Below are positions 35,250 to 47,431 of a stretch of DNA of 64,000 nucleotides, in pieces. The DNA lies in NCBI RefSeq assembly GCF_009727055.1, contig NC_052359.1:11052181-11116180 (forward strand). Direction: 5' to 3'. This DNA comes from Benincasa hispida. Lineage: Eukaryota > Streptophyta > Magnoliopsida > Cucurbitales > Cucurbitaceae. The notes under the pieces were generated by a model. It was not told the origin of the DNA. It worked only from the letters and a program-made list of their open reading frames with translations, and did no database searches. The translations under genes and the position numbers were made by a program. Each line of letters begins with the position of its first letter. Within the stretch, counting starts at the first letter, position 1.

Positions 35250-36130
35250 TGAGCGAAGAATCTAACAAGGGAGTGAGAACAATAGAGTATAAAAGCTTTC
35301 TTGGGTTGATAGCAACTAACCACAAAAGATAAAAGTTTCTTGCATTTCATTTCTTCTAATTATTCTTGAAAAGAAAATATAGAGTTGACAAGATGTAGTG
35401 ATTTGGAATAATATATGTTGTTTACAAAATATGTTAATAGATTCTTGAAAATAACATTTCATATTTCTCTATCTCTAAATACCCTTTGACAAAAAATTGC
35501 AATGACTTTGGACTCTCTTGAGGAAGATGATATCATTATTGTTATTATTTTTAATGTCAATATGATATTAGATTCTTTACCAATATAATAAGGAAAAACA
35601 AAAAAAAAAAAAAAGAAAAAAAAGAAAAAAAAAAGAAATGAATTTTGGTGGTTTAATGGAAATCTTTCTCACATCAGAATCTTTAAAAAGTATCATATGA
35701 GTTGAGCCCTACCCTCACAGACAAACAATGAAGAACCCACTTGCATCCATGAGGAACATCACGAGCATCATTTTTTTTGCCCATAATATATATATATATA
35801 TATATATATTTTCTCAATGATTGTAACTTTATTTTAAAATTTTTGGAAAACTATCCCGAGTTTTAAAGAATAGTTGCATTTAATTACTGAATTTTCAAAA
35901 CGTCGAGTTTTTTAGAATAAATGCATTAGGTCACTCAGTTTTCAAAATATACTTTTTTAGTCTCCAAATTTTAAGAATAATTTTAAAAATTCTTTGAGTA
36001 ATTTAGAGAATTTGAGAACAAAATTACCATTTGAAAACTTAGAGATCAAATGTACATGTTCTTAAAAAACGAAAACTAAAAAGTTACACTTTGAAATTAA
36101 GGGACCAAACACATTCTTCAAAACTCGGAG
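35250..36130. other. AT-rich intergenic DNA with simple repeats
   Basis: There is an A/AAAAG-rich run at 35593-35638 and a (TA)n run at about 35787-35809. From 35840 to 36120 short words such as GAGTTTT and TTTTCAAAA recur on both strands. No gene is visible. Confidence 0.5.
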
Positions 36131-36141
36131 ATAAAAAGTTT

Positions 36142-36245
36142 TACTTTTTTTTTTTTTTAGTACAATAGAAGTAGGGAGATTCAGAGCACAAATCCTTTGG
36201 TCACTAAGATATCCGTACATCAGTTGAACTATGCTCGATTTGGTT
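36142..36245 (-). repeat. tRNA-like (SINE-like) repeat
   Basis: On the minus strand, GCATAGTTCAACTGATGTAC is followed by GGATTTGTGCTCTGAATCTC and CTACTTCTATTGTACT, then an A run. The head resembles the copy at 36970, in opposite orientation. Confidence 0.42.
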
Positions 36246-36322
36246 AAAAATTTTAATTTCATCCTAAGAGTTAACATCAAAACACATTATTTTATTAACC
36301 TAGTTTGAAATACTTTATATTT

Positions 36323-36904
36323 GGAAAAAATATCTTTTTGGTCCTTATGTTTTAGGTATGATTTCTATTTAGTCCTTAAATTTTGATTTTTGTTTCAATT
36401 TAATCTTTAGGTTTCAAAATATTATAATTTTACCTTTGACATTTTGATTTTGTTTCAAACACTTGGTCCCTAGATTTTAAGATATATATTTTTAACATAG
36501 ATTTTTCACTAAATACTCATTTTCGGTATTTAGTGTTAATATATGTTAATAAATTTAAAATAATTAAAATAATTACAATGAATTAAGTTCCACTATTTTT
36601 CATCACCTTTAAAATTGAATTTAAATTTTCACTTAATAATTATTTAACATTAATTAAGAAACATTGACGTCAATGATTGAAAGTGCGTATTTAATGAAAA
36701 AATGATGTTAAAAATGTAACATTTTGAAACCTAGAAGTCAAATTGAAACAAAGCTCAAATCTATGAGTAAATTGCAACATTTTGAAACTTGGAGACTAAA
36801 TTGAAATCAAACTCAAAACTTAATAACTAAATGTGTAATATTGTGAAACATAGGGACTAAATAAAAACTAGGTCCAAAATCTAGGGACTAAAAAGGTATT
36901 TTCC
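36323..36904. mobile_element. Mutator-like MITE with 10-bp target-site duplication
   Basis: The 582-bp element starts GGAAAAAATATCTTTTTGGT, and in reverse complement its other end starts GGAAAATACCTTTTTAGTCC. Similarity extends for more than 50 bp. Perfect CTTTATATTT flanks both sides (36313-36322, 36905-36914). A 9-11 bp duplication and ends starting with G are typical of Mutator-like elements. No transposase. Confidence 0.8.
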
Positions 36905-36969
36905 CTTTATATTTTAATTGAATGAAATATATATGTCTATCCAATTAATCTAATCTAAAAGCCAAACTG

Positions 36970-37075
36970 AACATAGTTCAATTAGCATACAAGCGTGCTA
37001 GAAATCATTAAGTCTATAATTTGAATCCTCCTACCTCATTATAATAATAATAATAAAAAAAAAAGAAACAAAATA
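36970..37075 (+). repeat. tRNA-like (SINE-like) repeat with A-rich tail
   Basis: CATAGTTCAATTAGCATACA is followed about 30 nt later by ATAATTTGAATCCTCCTACC and then by (ATA)n and an A run. The layout of A-box-like, B-box-like and A-rich tail is that of a small SINE. Confidence 0.42.
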
Positions 37076-37261
37076 ATACCTAAACATCTTAGGATTTATT
37101 GCTTTGAAAATCGAATACTCATTTAATACTATCCTAATATTTAACAACCTCATAAAAACATCATTTAAATTTATACGTTATCATTCTTAATGGAAAAAAA
37201 AAAAACTTTTAACCTAAAAAAATCTATAACTAATAAGTGAAGTTGAAACATATAATCAACC

Positions 37262-37345
37262 CAAGCATAAAGTAATCGATACGTATTCTTTTTAAGTCGG
37301 AAGTTCAAATTCACACTCTATATTTATCATAAAAAAATAAAATTA
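37262..37345 (+). repeat. Diverged tRNA-like repeat
   Basis: The words CCAAGCATAAAGTAATCGAT and GTCGGAAGTTCAAATTCACA precede ATCATAAAAAAATAAAAT. It is a weaker relative of the copies at 34272 and 36970. The following (TA)n stretch near 37368-37410 is a simple repeat. Confidence 0.32.
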
Positions 37346-37419
37346 AAGGGATTGATAATATAGACAAATATATATATATAGTACTATATATATATATACT
37401 ATAATATATATGATTTAGT

Positions 37420-40200
37420 GATTTAGGCACAAGAAAAGAAGAGGTTTTCAATGGTTGAAAAAAGCTCATTGTGAGTGAAGGTGGATTCTTGGAGGCATTG
37501 AATTGGTTATACTTTAGATGGGTAGGGAGTATCAAAACTTCAGCATATATTCTACAATAAATAGTGAAGTGCTTGCCATTTACTTATAATTGAAAAGAGA
37601 ATATTATTTAGAAATCTTATGTAATTTAATCATATCAAATCTAGGGACTCATGCACAATTTTTTTTTTCTTCCAAGGAGTGGGGAATCCAATTGAGGATG
37701 TAATTTTTTGTTTTTCCAATTTAAAGTTTGGGACCATGATTGAAAATAGGGATCGAGAATGTATTCTCTATTTCTGTTCTATGTCTATATCTCTAACTTT
37801 TTTCGTCTTTTTATTTTTTAGTTTTATATTATAACTTTTAGGTTCTTAAATTGAATAAACTGAAACTTTAGGGACCAAATACATCTATTTCTAAAAACTA
37901 ATTAAAGAAAAGTATTTTTAGTATTTTTTTTCCAATAATCCAAAACTAATTTTCTCTCTATTTAACTTTAAAAATATATTATTAATATTTAATACTAAAT
38001 TATTTTTTTTAAAAAAAGGAAAAAAGTAGTTGAAAATTTTCCTTCTTGAATCTATTCCCAAACTCACCTCCCACCCTCCAAATTAATAGAAATGATTGAA
38101 GGAGACAACACAGTATAACTAACAGTTTCGTATTTTGTTAGAGAGCTTGCAACTTTTTTAATTTATGCATCCAAAATAGTTATTAATTGGCAGTTGTATA
38201 GTTGTCAGATTGAGAAAATCTTTTTCCCTCAAAATCAAGGGTAAGACGGTTGACGCGTGAATCTTGCACATGTTCATCGTCGTTGCAAGTCTCTCATGGG
38301 CTTGACCTCTAACCCACTTCTCCTGGTTTGGTCTTATTTTTCGAGCTAACTTGCATGAAAGATCCTCGCACTAGTGTTGTACTGAGCCTACCATACTCTG
38401 ATGCTTAAGTTAGCTGAATATACAAAAGTAAGGTTAGAGCCCTCCTTTAGAGATTACTTATTCTTCTTTTCGGAATCGTCAAATGAGACTATTTCTAGTG
38501 CCCTCCTTCTAGCTTGTGGTTATGTATAACTCAAGCGATGTTATGGTTGTTTATTACGCTTGAGCTTGTAAGCACCAGACCGAGCATAGCTTGGTTATTT
38601 ATTGATTGGTATATATTTATCAGTTCGGCTGGTCGGCCCAAAACTTGAGGCTTTAACTTTTTCCTACTGAGATGTGTGTTTCCCTATGCTACCTTAAAGT
38701 TTCTCTTGGATTTGGACATCTTCGTGAGTTTTAGATCTTGTCTGCAACAACCTTCAACATTTGAGAAAGTTCTCTTAAGGGACATATAAAAAAGACATCT
38801 TTATCTTCACTCCTGCCCTATCAACATCTCTATTCAAATCCATAGCAACTGTTAATTAAATATTACTAATGCTACTCATGGAAGTAGATACTTTAATCTT
38901 AAGATCAGACAATTATTTGATGAAATTAATACAAATGTATTGAAGCAATTCCTAAGATTTTGCTCATATTATATAAAATATGAATTGAAGGGGACAAAAT
39001 CTTAGAAGATGACAAGATGTAACATGCCATGTGATTGAATGAAGCATGGTATAGTCTTCTTGGCCTTATTGAAATATAATTTGTGTTGATTGCATACAAA
39101 TTTGTTAGTCTTGTGGATGGGGAATTAGATTAAAGCATTCAAAATTCTTCCACATGGCTTTCAATAATGCCAATCTAATTCTAATAATCATCTATTCAAT
39201 TCAAACTTTTATTTCATTTGGAACTTAGGGTTTCTTGGTTTTGGAATATTTTTTTATTTGAAATTATTTTAGGTTCCAATTATCAGGTCAATAATTTTTT
39301 ATTTTTAAAAATTAAGCTTATAAATACTATTTTCACTTATAAGTTTTTTTTTTTTTTATTTCAAAATTTGTCACTAAAAAAAACATATTTTTATTTTTGA
39401 AATTTAGCTAGCCAATAATTCAAAAATTTCCTCGAGATAGATGTAATTCATTGTAAAAAAATTACAAAGCACAAGTAAAAAAGTTCTAAATATTTATTTT
39501 TTAAAATATTTTTAATATGAAATTTCAATTTTATGAATGATGAGAATGTTTTTCAAATATTTTTTTCTCCAAAGATTTTGAATTGTATCAAATAGATAGA
39601 GACAACAATAATTTGAGATTAATACGCAAACAAATCATAGAAGAGGTAAAAACAACGTAAAAGAAAACAAAAAAACATACAGAATAAAAACTCACACAAA
39701 TTTTTTTTCCCTACAAAATCACTTCAAAATTAAACATGCTCTAACTTTTTAATGTGTAATTTTTAGTAGTTTACTTTCATGAGTACCCTATTTTTAAAAA
39801 TAATTAAATCAATTTTTTTTAATTTGAAAATCATATACTTATAAAAGTTGCATTAGTTCTACATAAAAATTCTTTGTTTTAAATGACTCTTGGGAGTGCT
39901 AGAATATCAAGGCATGAATATACAACGTATTTATAGTTATATAGAATATTGTTATCTCATTATTATTATTTAAAAAAAAAGTGCTTAAATTTAATCATAA
40001 AAATATAAAAGCATATCCAATATGGATATGGAGATAGGAATATTAATGTCTTGAATTCCATTATATAGGTAAGGGTCATTATTTGTTGGATTCCCAATTG
40101 CATTACCAAATCAACATACGAGTAATTCGAGGAAAAAAAAACATTCCAAAAATTTTGTGAAAGAATAAAGGACATGCTTAGAAATAAAGTTAGCAAGATT
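37420..40200. other. Gene-free AT-rich DNA
   Basis: No supported gene. A segment at about 38230-38790 is less AT-rich than its surroundings (for example CTCATGGGCTTGACCTCTAA near 38295), but has no open frame and is not recognised. It may be an old repeat. Fragments near 39230-39420 resemble the MITE pair at 34700-35245. Confidence 0.45.
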
Positions 40201-40204
40201 CAAA

Positions 40205-40505
40205 ATGTCGATGTCGACGAACACGTTGAAATCTCAACTTTACGAAAATGTATTGATAAAATATCGATCAAATGTCGATGTAAGTTTTAGAAAAATTATA
40301 TAAATAAAATATTTCAGGCTATTTAAACAAGTTAACGTATTATTATTTATATTATATTTACGACATGATATTTCTTATTTTTATATTTCATGGATTATTT
40401 TATGATATAATGAAAATATCGATTTACCCTTCATGTCGATATCAACTCTACAGAAAAGTAGAAATATCGAAGAAAATACCGACATGTCGACGAAATTCAA
40501 TAACA
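40205..40505. repeat. ATCGA/TGTCGA-rich repeat, possible MITE
   Basis: Words of the type AATGTCGATGTCGACGAA, AATATCGATC and ACATGTCGACGAAATTCAAT recur on both strands. The outer words (40207-40225 and about 40482-40500) are imperfect inverted copies. Ends are uncertain. Confidence 0.35.
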
Positions 40506-40509
40506 TGAA

Positions 40510-41225
40510 TTTGAGTTCAAAAAATATATATGTCTATATTTTGTTTTATATGTTACTAGAAACTAACTTAGATTCAATAAAAGGAACATTTTAAGCATAG
40601 GTTTGGTGTCAACTTGGATTTTGTGAGGATTGACGAGTTTGATGTCTATTTAGGCTCTTGAAATTTTAAAATGAATATTTTCATCATAAATTTAAAAAAT
40701 GATTCTAAGAATGTCTCGACTTCATTCAATTGTTAGTTAACCTAATAGAATGTTGTCATGGAGTTGATGTTGAAATTAATTTATCGATATTGGTCAAACT
40801 AATCATCAATCCATTTCGAGATCAGAGGTTTGATTCTTTCATCCACATAATGTCAAATTTTTTTTTTTTATCAATGTTGAACTACGTGACCAATTTTTCT
40901 GCTCTTTCTCTCTCATTTCCCTTCTCTTTTATTCCTTCTATCAACATATTAATCTCTATGTCAACATTCGGTTAGACCAACTTAATGACCAAATTAAAAG
41001 AGATTAGAGACTTTTTATAATATTTTTTTTTAAAAAAAATTAAGGGATTAAAGTTTCTTTTTTGAAATCTAAAGACTAAAAAATTAGACTTAAATCTTCT
41101 GAATAAAAGTATATTTTGTTCCATTTTAAATCTAATTTTATTTTATTCTAAAAAATAATTCTATATAAAAAATCGATATGAGCATAAGTCAATAATTAAG
41201 AATAAAAGTTCTAATTTTTTAGCTA
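40510..41225. other. Gene-free AT-rich DNA
   Basis: Short open frames only, no recognised gene or repeat boundary. Confidence 0.4.
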
Positions 41226-41234
41226 TATTATTAT

Positions 41235-41320
41235 ATTATTTTTGTCAACAAGTGTATAGGTAAACTAAAATCGAGGTCAGAAATTCGATTCCTCCACTTT
41301 CATTTTGTCAAAAAATATAT
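41235..41320 (+). repeat. Diverged tRNA-like repeat
   Basis: CGAGGTCAGAAATTCGATTC followed by CTCCACTTTCATTTTGTCAA and an A run resembles the B-box half and tail of the dispersed tRNA-like repeat. The head is poor. Confidence 0.33.
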
Positions 41321-41769
41321 GTATTGCCCATATTTTTTAAGATCATTTTTATACGTTAGGTTTAGTAGAATATTACATGCCTTTTATATTATTATAAAAA
41401 ACCACATCTATTCTAAAATTTAAATGGTCCGTGTCATGTTGACAAAAACATCAATGTCTTAATTTTATAAAAATATTAATTAAATATCAATATTGATGAT
41501 TTTCTAACAAATTACAGAAGTAAAATGAATTCAAAAAATTATTTAAATTAACAAATAAACATCTTACACATTTTAAATTAATTAAAATGTTATTATTTAT
41601 AATTTATATTCACATCAATAATATTTTGTTCCTTCTTTTATTTTCATATCAATCTTCTTACCAATAAGGACATGAACTTCCAAAAATATAAATAGAAATG
41701 GGACACTTCCATGTAAATTCAAAACCTTACTTAAAAAATAACCTTTATTTAAAACAAAAAAAATTAAAA

Positions 41770-42055
41770 TATCATTTTAGACTCTATACTTTAACGTTTT
41801 TGTAATTTTAGTACATATACTTTCAATAAATCTTAAATTTAATCTTCAATGTTAGTTTATTGTTGATTTATTAAAAACTTTTTGTTATCTCGAAATATTT
41901 TTACTATAAATTTTAAAAATATATTTACAAATTATATTAAATTAAATAAAAATTATTTTTTATTTAACCAATTTCGAAAAAAAATCAACTTTCATAGATT
42001 AAATCTAAAATTTATTGAAAATATCCTAGACTAAAATTATACCAATTATAGGAAG
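41770..42055. mobile_element. Foldback-type repeat upstream of the Sec14-like gene
   Basis: The left arm holds ACTTTCAATAAATCTTAAAT and the right arm in reverse complement ATTTTCAATAAATTTTAGAT, with further matching words outside (TTTTAGTACATATAC against TTTTAGTCTAGGATA). No duplication was fixed. Confidence 0.4.
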
Positions 42056-42119
42056 GAAAATGTCAGTTTAACCAAACAAATTGATATTATTTTAATTACA
42101 ACTTATTTATTTTTTGTCA

Positions 42120-42537
42120 GCAGCTTCCGTTTTCTAGCAATCAGCATTGATTGAGAGAGGATTTTGGTGTTTAATTTTAGATTTTGTAGAACAAACGCTT
42201 GTTGTTGTTGAAACTTGAAATTCTAATTTTTGAAGCTTAAAACCAAAAAACCCAAGTGAATTTCCCTCTCATTCTCACTCTCTTCATCATCATCTTCTTC
42301 TTCTTCTTCATCTTCAAATCAAACAATGTTGTTGCTCTCACTCTGATCCTCCTTCCACCTTTCATTCCCCCAGATTTGGTTGAACCAACTCTGAATCTCA
42401 TCACTAATTATTACTTGGAACGAGGATCATATTTGAATTTGAAACAAACCCACTTTTCCTTTTCTTTCCATTGCCTGGTTTTGAGATTCCTTCTCTCTTT
42501 TTGCCCAAGTTTCTGCTAAAGAAAGGTGAAAGAAGAA
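42120..42537 (+). promoter_or_regulatory. Proximal promoter and 5' UTR of the Sec14-like gene
   Basis: The stretch before the start codon is rich in pyrimidines, with CATCATCATCTTCTTCTTC near 42285-42310, a composition common in plant 5' UTRs. The transcription start is not determinable. The plus-strand open frame 42256-42519 in it is not supported as coding. Confidence 0.4.
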
Positions 42538-45500
42538 ATGGGTATTGCCAATCGAGAAGCCATGAAGCAGTTTCAACTGCTAATGGAGGAAGGTAATCCC
42601 ATTTCCTTGTAGTTTCATCTTGTTCTGTTCTGTGATGGATATTTGTGACCTGACATTTTTCTCTCTCTAATTTTCTTTGTAACGCCCAACAGTCGATGGA
42701 TCAATGAAGAACACATTTGAGGTTTGTTCTTTGATTTTGATCTTTACTGCTGGATCTGTTTTTTTTATTGGATAATGTGAATAAAACAAAATGTATTGCG
42801 ACATTGGTCGGGCTTTTCGATCTAAAAGCTTTATAAACGCAAACTAGTATATAGAAGGTTAATTGCTCAATCGCAGCTTCAATTATTGAATCGTAAATTT
42901 CTCTTTGCCTTAGATCTGAATCTATTTTTTTGGCTGTTGGAGACAGTGGTTTCGTAACATTTTATAATCATGAATGACATTCATTCTTGGTAGGAAATAG
43001 GGCTGCCTTGCAATTGAAGCTAGAATAAATTTTTGTTGTCCAGAGAAATCGATTGATTTTTTTTTCTCCTTAACCAAGATCATGATTTGGTTGATATGGG
43101 ATCAAGTCTTATGAATAGGTTTGAAGATCAAATTGTTGTTAATTTAACTGCCTGGACGAATGAAGATTTGTTGATTTCTGGGTGAAGTAGTTTAAAAGGG
43201 TTTAACAAGTTAATTTCTCCAGGCTTTGTAGGATGAATTGAACTGGTAGGCACTCAAGTTAGAATCTGGAAATTGTTGCAGGATTGTTTTGATGTTTGCA
43301 TTGATAACAAAAATGAAGGGTTAAGAGATTTCTGGATGTAAAAGTAATGCAAGCTATTTTCTGGAAAAGAAGTTGAGCTTGTTGAAGATTGCCAATAATA
43401 ATGAGAAAGAAACTTGTTCAGTTATAATATTTGATTCCAAAATGTAACTGGGATGATTACAAACTTCCTTACATTGGAAATGATTTGCATTTTGTTACTG
43501 TTATTGAATAAAATTGTACTTTAATTGCATAACTGACTGAATTGAATATCTTATTATCTCCAGAATATGCATCAAGGTCATCCAGCTGAAACTTTGGAAC
43601 GGTTTCTGAAGGCCAGAGACTGGAATTTAGCTAAAGCCCATAAAATGGTTAGATAAGTCGGTTAGCTTAGTAGTTTCAATTTTCTGTTAAATTCTCTTAG
43701 CATTTTTTGTCTGTTTCACATTCACTCACTTTTGGTTTGTTTTGCTTCGGAATCTTCAGTTAATAGACTGTCTACATTGGAGGATACAAAATGAGATTGA
43801 TAACATATTGGCGGTGAGTTTTTCCCCCCTTCTGTTATTATTGAATAAATGTGTCATTTTTTATAATTCCTTTGATTCCCCTAGTTATGTGTATTGTAAT
43901 ACATTTTTTATTTCCATCAGTAGAAGAAAATTGAAAAACATAAATGTAGAGACAACCATTACAAGATATGCCTTTATAACGTCAAATGCCAATGGTAAAC
44001 TATCTTTTCCCCCCAGAGAATATGTAAAAAGCATTAAAAGGTCAAGTTTCTGGCAATTATCACTACAAATAGAAACAAAAAGAATCAGGAAGGTGGAGGA
44101 GAGATCAAACATCTTGTTTGTCTCTATTCAATGCCACAAAAGCAAGAAAATGGAAAAGCTAGCAATTGTTATAGTAGTCTCAAGTCTGTCTTTTTCATTC
44201 CTACATTTGCAACGCAAGAGTCTTAACTTCAGTTAATCTTTTGATAAATTTGATACCCTAGGCTTTTTTTACAACATTTATGTCTCTATGTAAATCATGG
44301 ATTAATTGTAACATATAACTCAAGTTTTTTTTTTTTTTTTAATTTTTAAATTTTAATTTTTTATTATTAAGCATACTGACAATAGTAAACCAGAGGTGGT
44401 ACAATATGTCTCATCACTATTCTATGTTGAAGTTTTCAGGTTACTTTTGGCTTTACATACGTTTACAAGTTTTAATTTATCTCCTATTCTTACAGAAACC
44501 GATCATTCCTCCTGAGTTATACAGAGCAGTGCGAGACTCTCAGCTAGTAGGATTGTCTGGATACTCAAAAGAGGTACATAAATTGAATCATGTTGTCTTT
44601 CAATATTTGATATTTAATACGTTTCCAGTTATCCAACTAGCAACATGAATTATATTTTGCTACCGAGAAGTAAATCAACTTTTCTTCCCTTGGGTAGGCT
44701 GCTACATTTTTCCTCCCTCATTAATTTATTCCTCTTTTCCACTGAACAATATTTTCCAGGGTCTTCCTGTCATAGCTGTTGGTGTTGGTCAAAGCACATT
44801 TGACAAGGCATCTGTAAGGATTTACTTCCCTCTGTGTACCATCTCTATCTTGATCTTTTCTTAAAGCTTAGAGAATGGAAATCCTAGTTTTGAACAAGAC
44901 ATGATCAAATAATATGCACAGATCAAATGCATGACATTGCAGCTATGAAACTTTCTGCAACTGTGTGCACATTAACTATATCTGTGATAGAATTCATTAC
45001 ATTGAGCAATGTGCATATACATTCACTACATTTGTCGTGATATCATGGATAATAAGGTTAATTGATGTCACATCACATCTGCTAGAAGCACAAGACTTCA
45101 ATAACCATTTAATTCCATTAAAATTTCAAAGGATATTTACATGGGTTCTTTCGTTTTAGGTTCATTATTATGTGCAGTCCCACATCCAAATGAATGAATA
45201 TAGGGATCGCGTTGTGTTGGTAAGTATGTAAGATTAAGACCGTTTAATCATTTTGCTGGCTAATAAATGTTGCTTAATATAACATGCTCTTTTTGCTGTA
45301 GCCTGCTGCGACAAAGAAGCATGGGCGACACATAAGCACCTGCCTCAAGGTTTTGGATATGACAGGGTTAAAGCTTTCAGCATTAAATCAAATAAAGGTA
45401 CTTAGCTCTTTATACGTCACAACATTTCCTTACCTTCAGCCTTATTTTTGGAATCAAACGTTCACAAACATGACAAGCCTAATTTAGTCAAACTTCAGTT

Positions 45501-47431
45501 GACAGAATGCATTTTCTATTTTATCATTGATGTGAAGCTTACAATACAGTTGCTTGTTTACTCGTTGATCTTTTTTTCTCCGGCAGCATATGCTGTTGGT
45601 GCTTCCTTCTACGAAAACATTTGGTATTAGTAATATGCTAATTATGTTTTTTTTCCCCGGTTAATGCAGCTTCTGACTGTCATATCCACCATTGACGACT
45701 TAAACTATCCCGAGAAGACCGATACTTATTACATTGTAAATGTTCCATATGTATTTTCTGCTTGCTGGAAGGTGTGTGCCTATATTAATTCATGTAGAAG
45801 TATTCTCGATATACTTACTGTATCAGAAAGAAAAAGAAAATCCTGGGACGGTAAGCCATTCGAAGGGAATGTGAATATGATTTGTTGACCTTGCTGACAG
45901 GTCGTAAAACCTCTTTTGCAAGAAAGGACAAGGAAGAAAATCCAAGTGCTACAGAACTGTGGACGAGATGAACTACTAAAGGCAAGCTTCCTTTCTCTGT
46001 TGTTACTTTTCACCCAGTATGATTACCATTTCGACATGAAATTCTCTCTCTCTCATCCTTTTAGAGAAGAAAAAAGTCACCCCATATTAGTGGAATGGAC
46101 ATAAAACATCTCTTACTGAAAGTTACAGTTCCACTAAGCTGACATTGACATTTGGTACTATACTACAGCATCACCATATCTTTCTATCCTTAGAAAATCT
46201 GGAAAATCTCAATCTAAAACGAATCATCATTGTATTTCTCACTCCATGATACATGTTAATTCTACAATACTGAGATTCACTTATGATGGAACCGAATCAT
46301 CAACTGTGGATAGGATAGCTGCTTTCTTGGTGGTTATACAGTGGATGTCGAACCCAGCCTGATATCCATATGGGTCCGTTCCATGTTGATTAGGTTCATC
46401 CTTGCCTCTTTAAATTTCAAAACTACATAAAGTTGCAGGGTTTAAGCTGGACAATACGGTTCAATTTTGTTTGGAACCGATACCTTGTTTTATAAAGATT
46501 ACAAGAACTGTCAATCAAATATTGTTAGAAACTAAACCAATTGTCCAACCAAAACTGATGAAAACCAACTAAGAACTTTGATCAAATTGCATTGCACTAA
46601 ATCAACTGAAAGTAATTAGAACCAGCCAGTTCATTTGGTTTTTGTCAGCTTTTCAAACTTCAATTCTGCACTTTAAAGTTATAATTCTAGTGGTGATTGA
46701 TACGAAAGTTTCCATTACTATAAGAGTTACATACTTTTTTTGTTCACACCATAAATTTGTCTTTATAAATATTAGTGGACCTCACATTAGTATCAATAGA
46801 CCCTACCCTATTTTTAAAAGCATGCTTACGTGGCACACAATAAATTGAGGGAGTATGGAAAATTTTTCATACTCCCATCGTACTAGAAATTTTTTTGAGA
46901 TTGACTTAGAGCTCTTGTGAATCTAGATGTTTCTGATCAGATTTGACCTGTCGGTTGTTACCTGCTCTCATGCTTTACAACTCTTGACATCTTCAACTCC
47001 CCCCCTATAGTAGAAGTTGAAAATTTAAACAACTATGTGTTATCATTTAGTGCACTAATTTAATCCTTAACATCAATTTTCTTATTTTAAAGTTTGGAAC
47101 TCAATTGCAGGTAATGGATTATGCATCACTACCACATTTTTGTCGAAAAGAAAAATCAGGATCATCTCGGCATGCTGAGAATGGAAATACAGAAAACTGT
47201 TTCTCCTTTGATAGTGCATTCCATCAACAACTCTACAATTACGTTCAGCAACAAGGTGCTGTTAGGGAGTCGATTGTACCAATCAAACAAGGATCATTCC
47301 ATGTGGATTTCCCTGAACCAGATCCAAGAGATGTCGAAATCGCCAGAACGATAGAAACAGAGTTCCATAAGTTGGAAAATCACAATGCACTCAGTTATTC
47401 TATGAATGGCCTTCAAGTCAATGGAGAATGA
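42538..47431 (+). CDS. Sec14-like phosphatidylinositol/lipid-transfer protein (CRAL-TRIO)
   Basis: Eleven exons: 42538-42592, 42693-42721, 43564-43647, 43760-43813, 44496-44573, 44760-44813, 45160-45219, 45302-45397, 45670-45771, 45901-45981, 47111-47431. They join in frame to 337 residues. The order is the CRAL_TRIO_N part (about 1-75; ETLERFLKARDWNLAKAHKM), then the SEC14 lipid-binding domain (about 90-240; GLPVIAVGVGQSTFDKAS, LKVLDMTGLKLSALNQIK, DTYYIVNVPYVFSACW, RTRKKIQVLQNCGRDELLK). The C-terminal tail contains MDYASLPHFCRKEKSGSSRH. Proteins of this family bind phosphatidylinositol and phosphatidylcholine and act at the cytosolic face of membranes in lipid signalling and traffic. There is no nodulin or GOLD domain, so it is the short Sec14p-like class. 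Intron 10 has a GC donor (AAG|GCAAGC), needed to keep the frame and domain. No signal peptide or membrane segment. The ligand is not known from sequence. Confidence 0.92.
46849..46876. repeat. Near-perfect 28-bp palindrome in intron 10 of the Sec14-like gene
   Basis: GGGAGTATGGAAAA and TTTTTCATACTCCC pair at 13 of 14 positions without a loop. It may be a remnant of a transposon terminus, since GGGAGTATG-type ends occur in plant MITEs, but no second element end was found. Confidence 0.6.

Noticed and set aside
43742..44236. A 164-codon plus-strand frame overlapping exon 4 of the Sec14-like gene
   Set aside because: Only the part 43760-43813 is real exon. The frame runs on through the intron, and the rest shows no homology, while the GT at 43814 and next exon at 44496 restore the domain.
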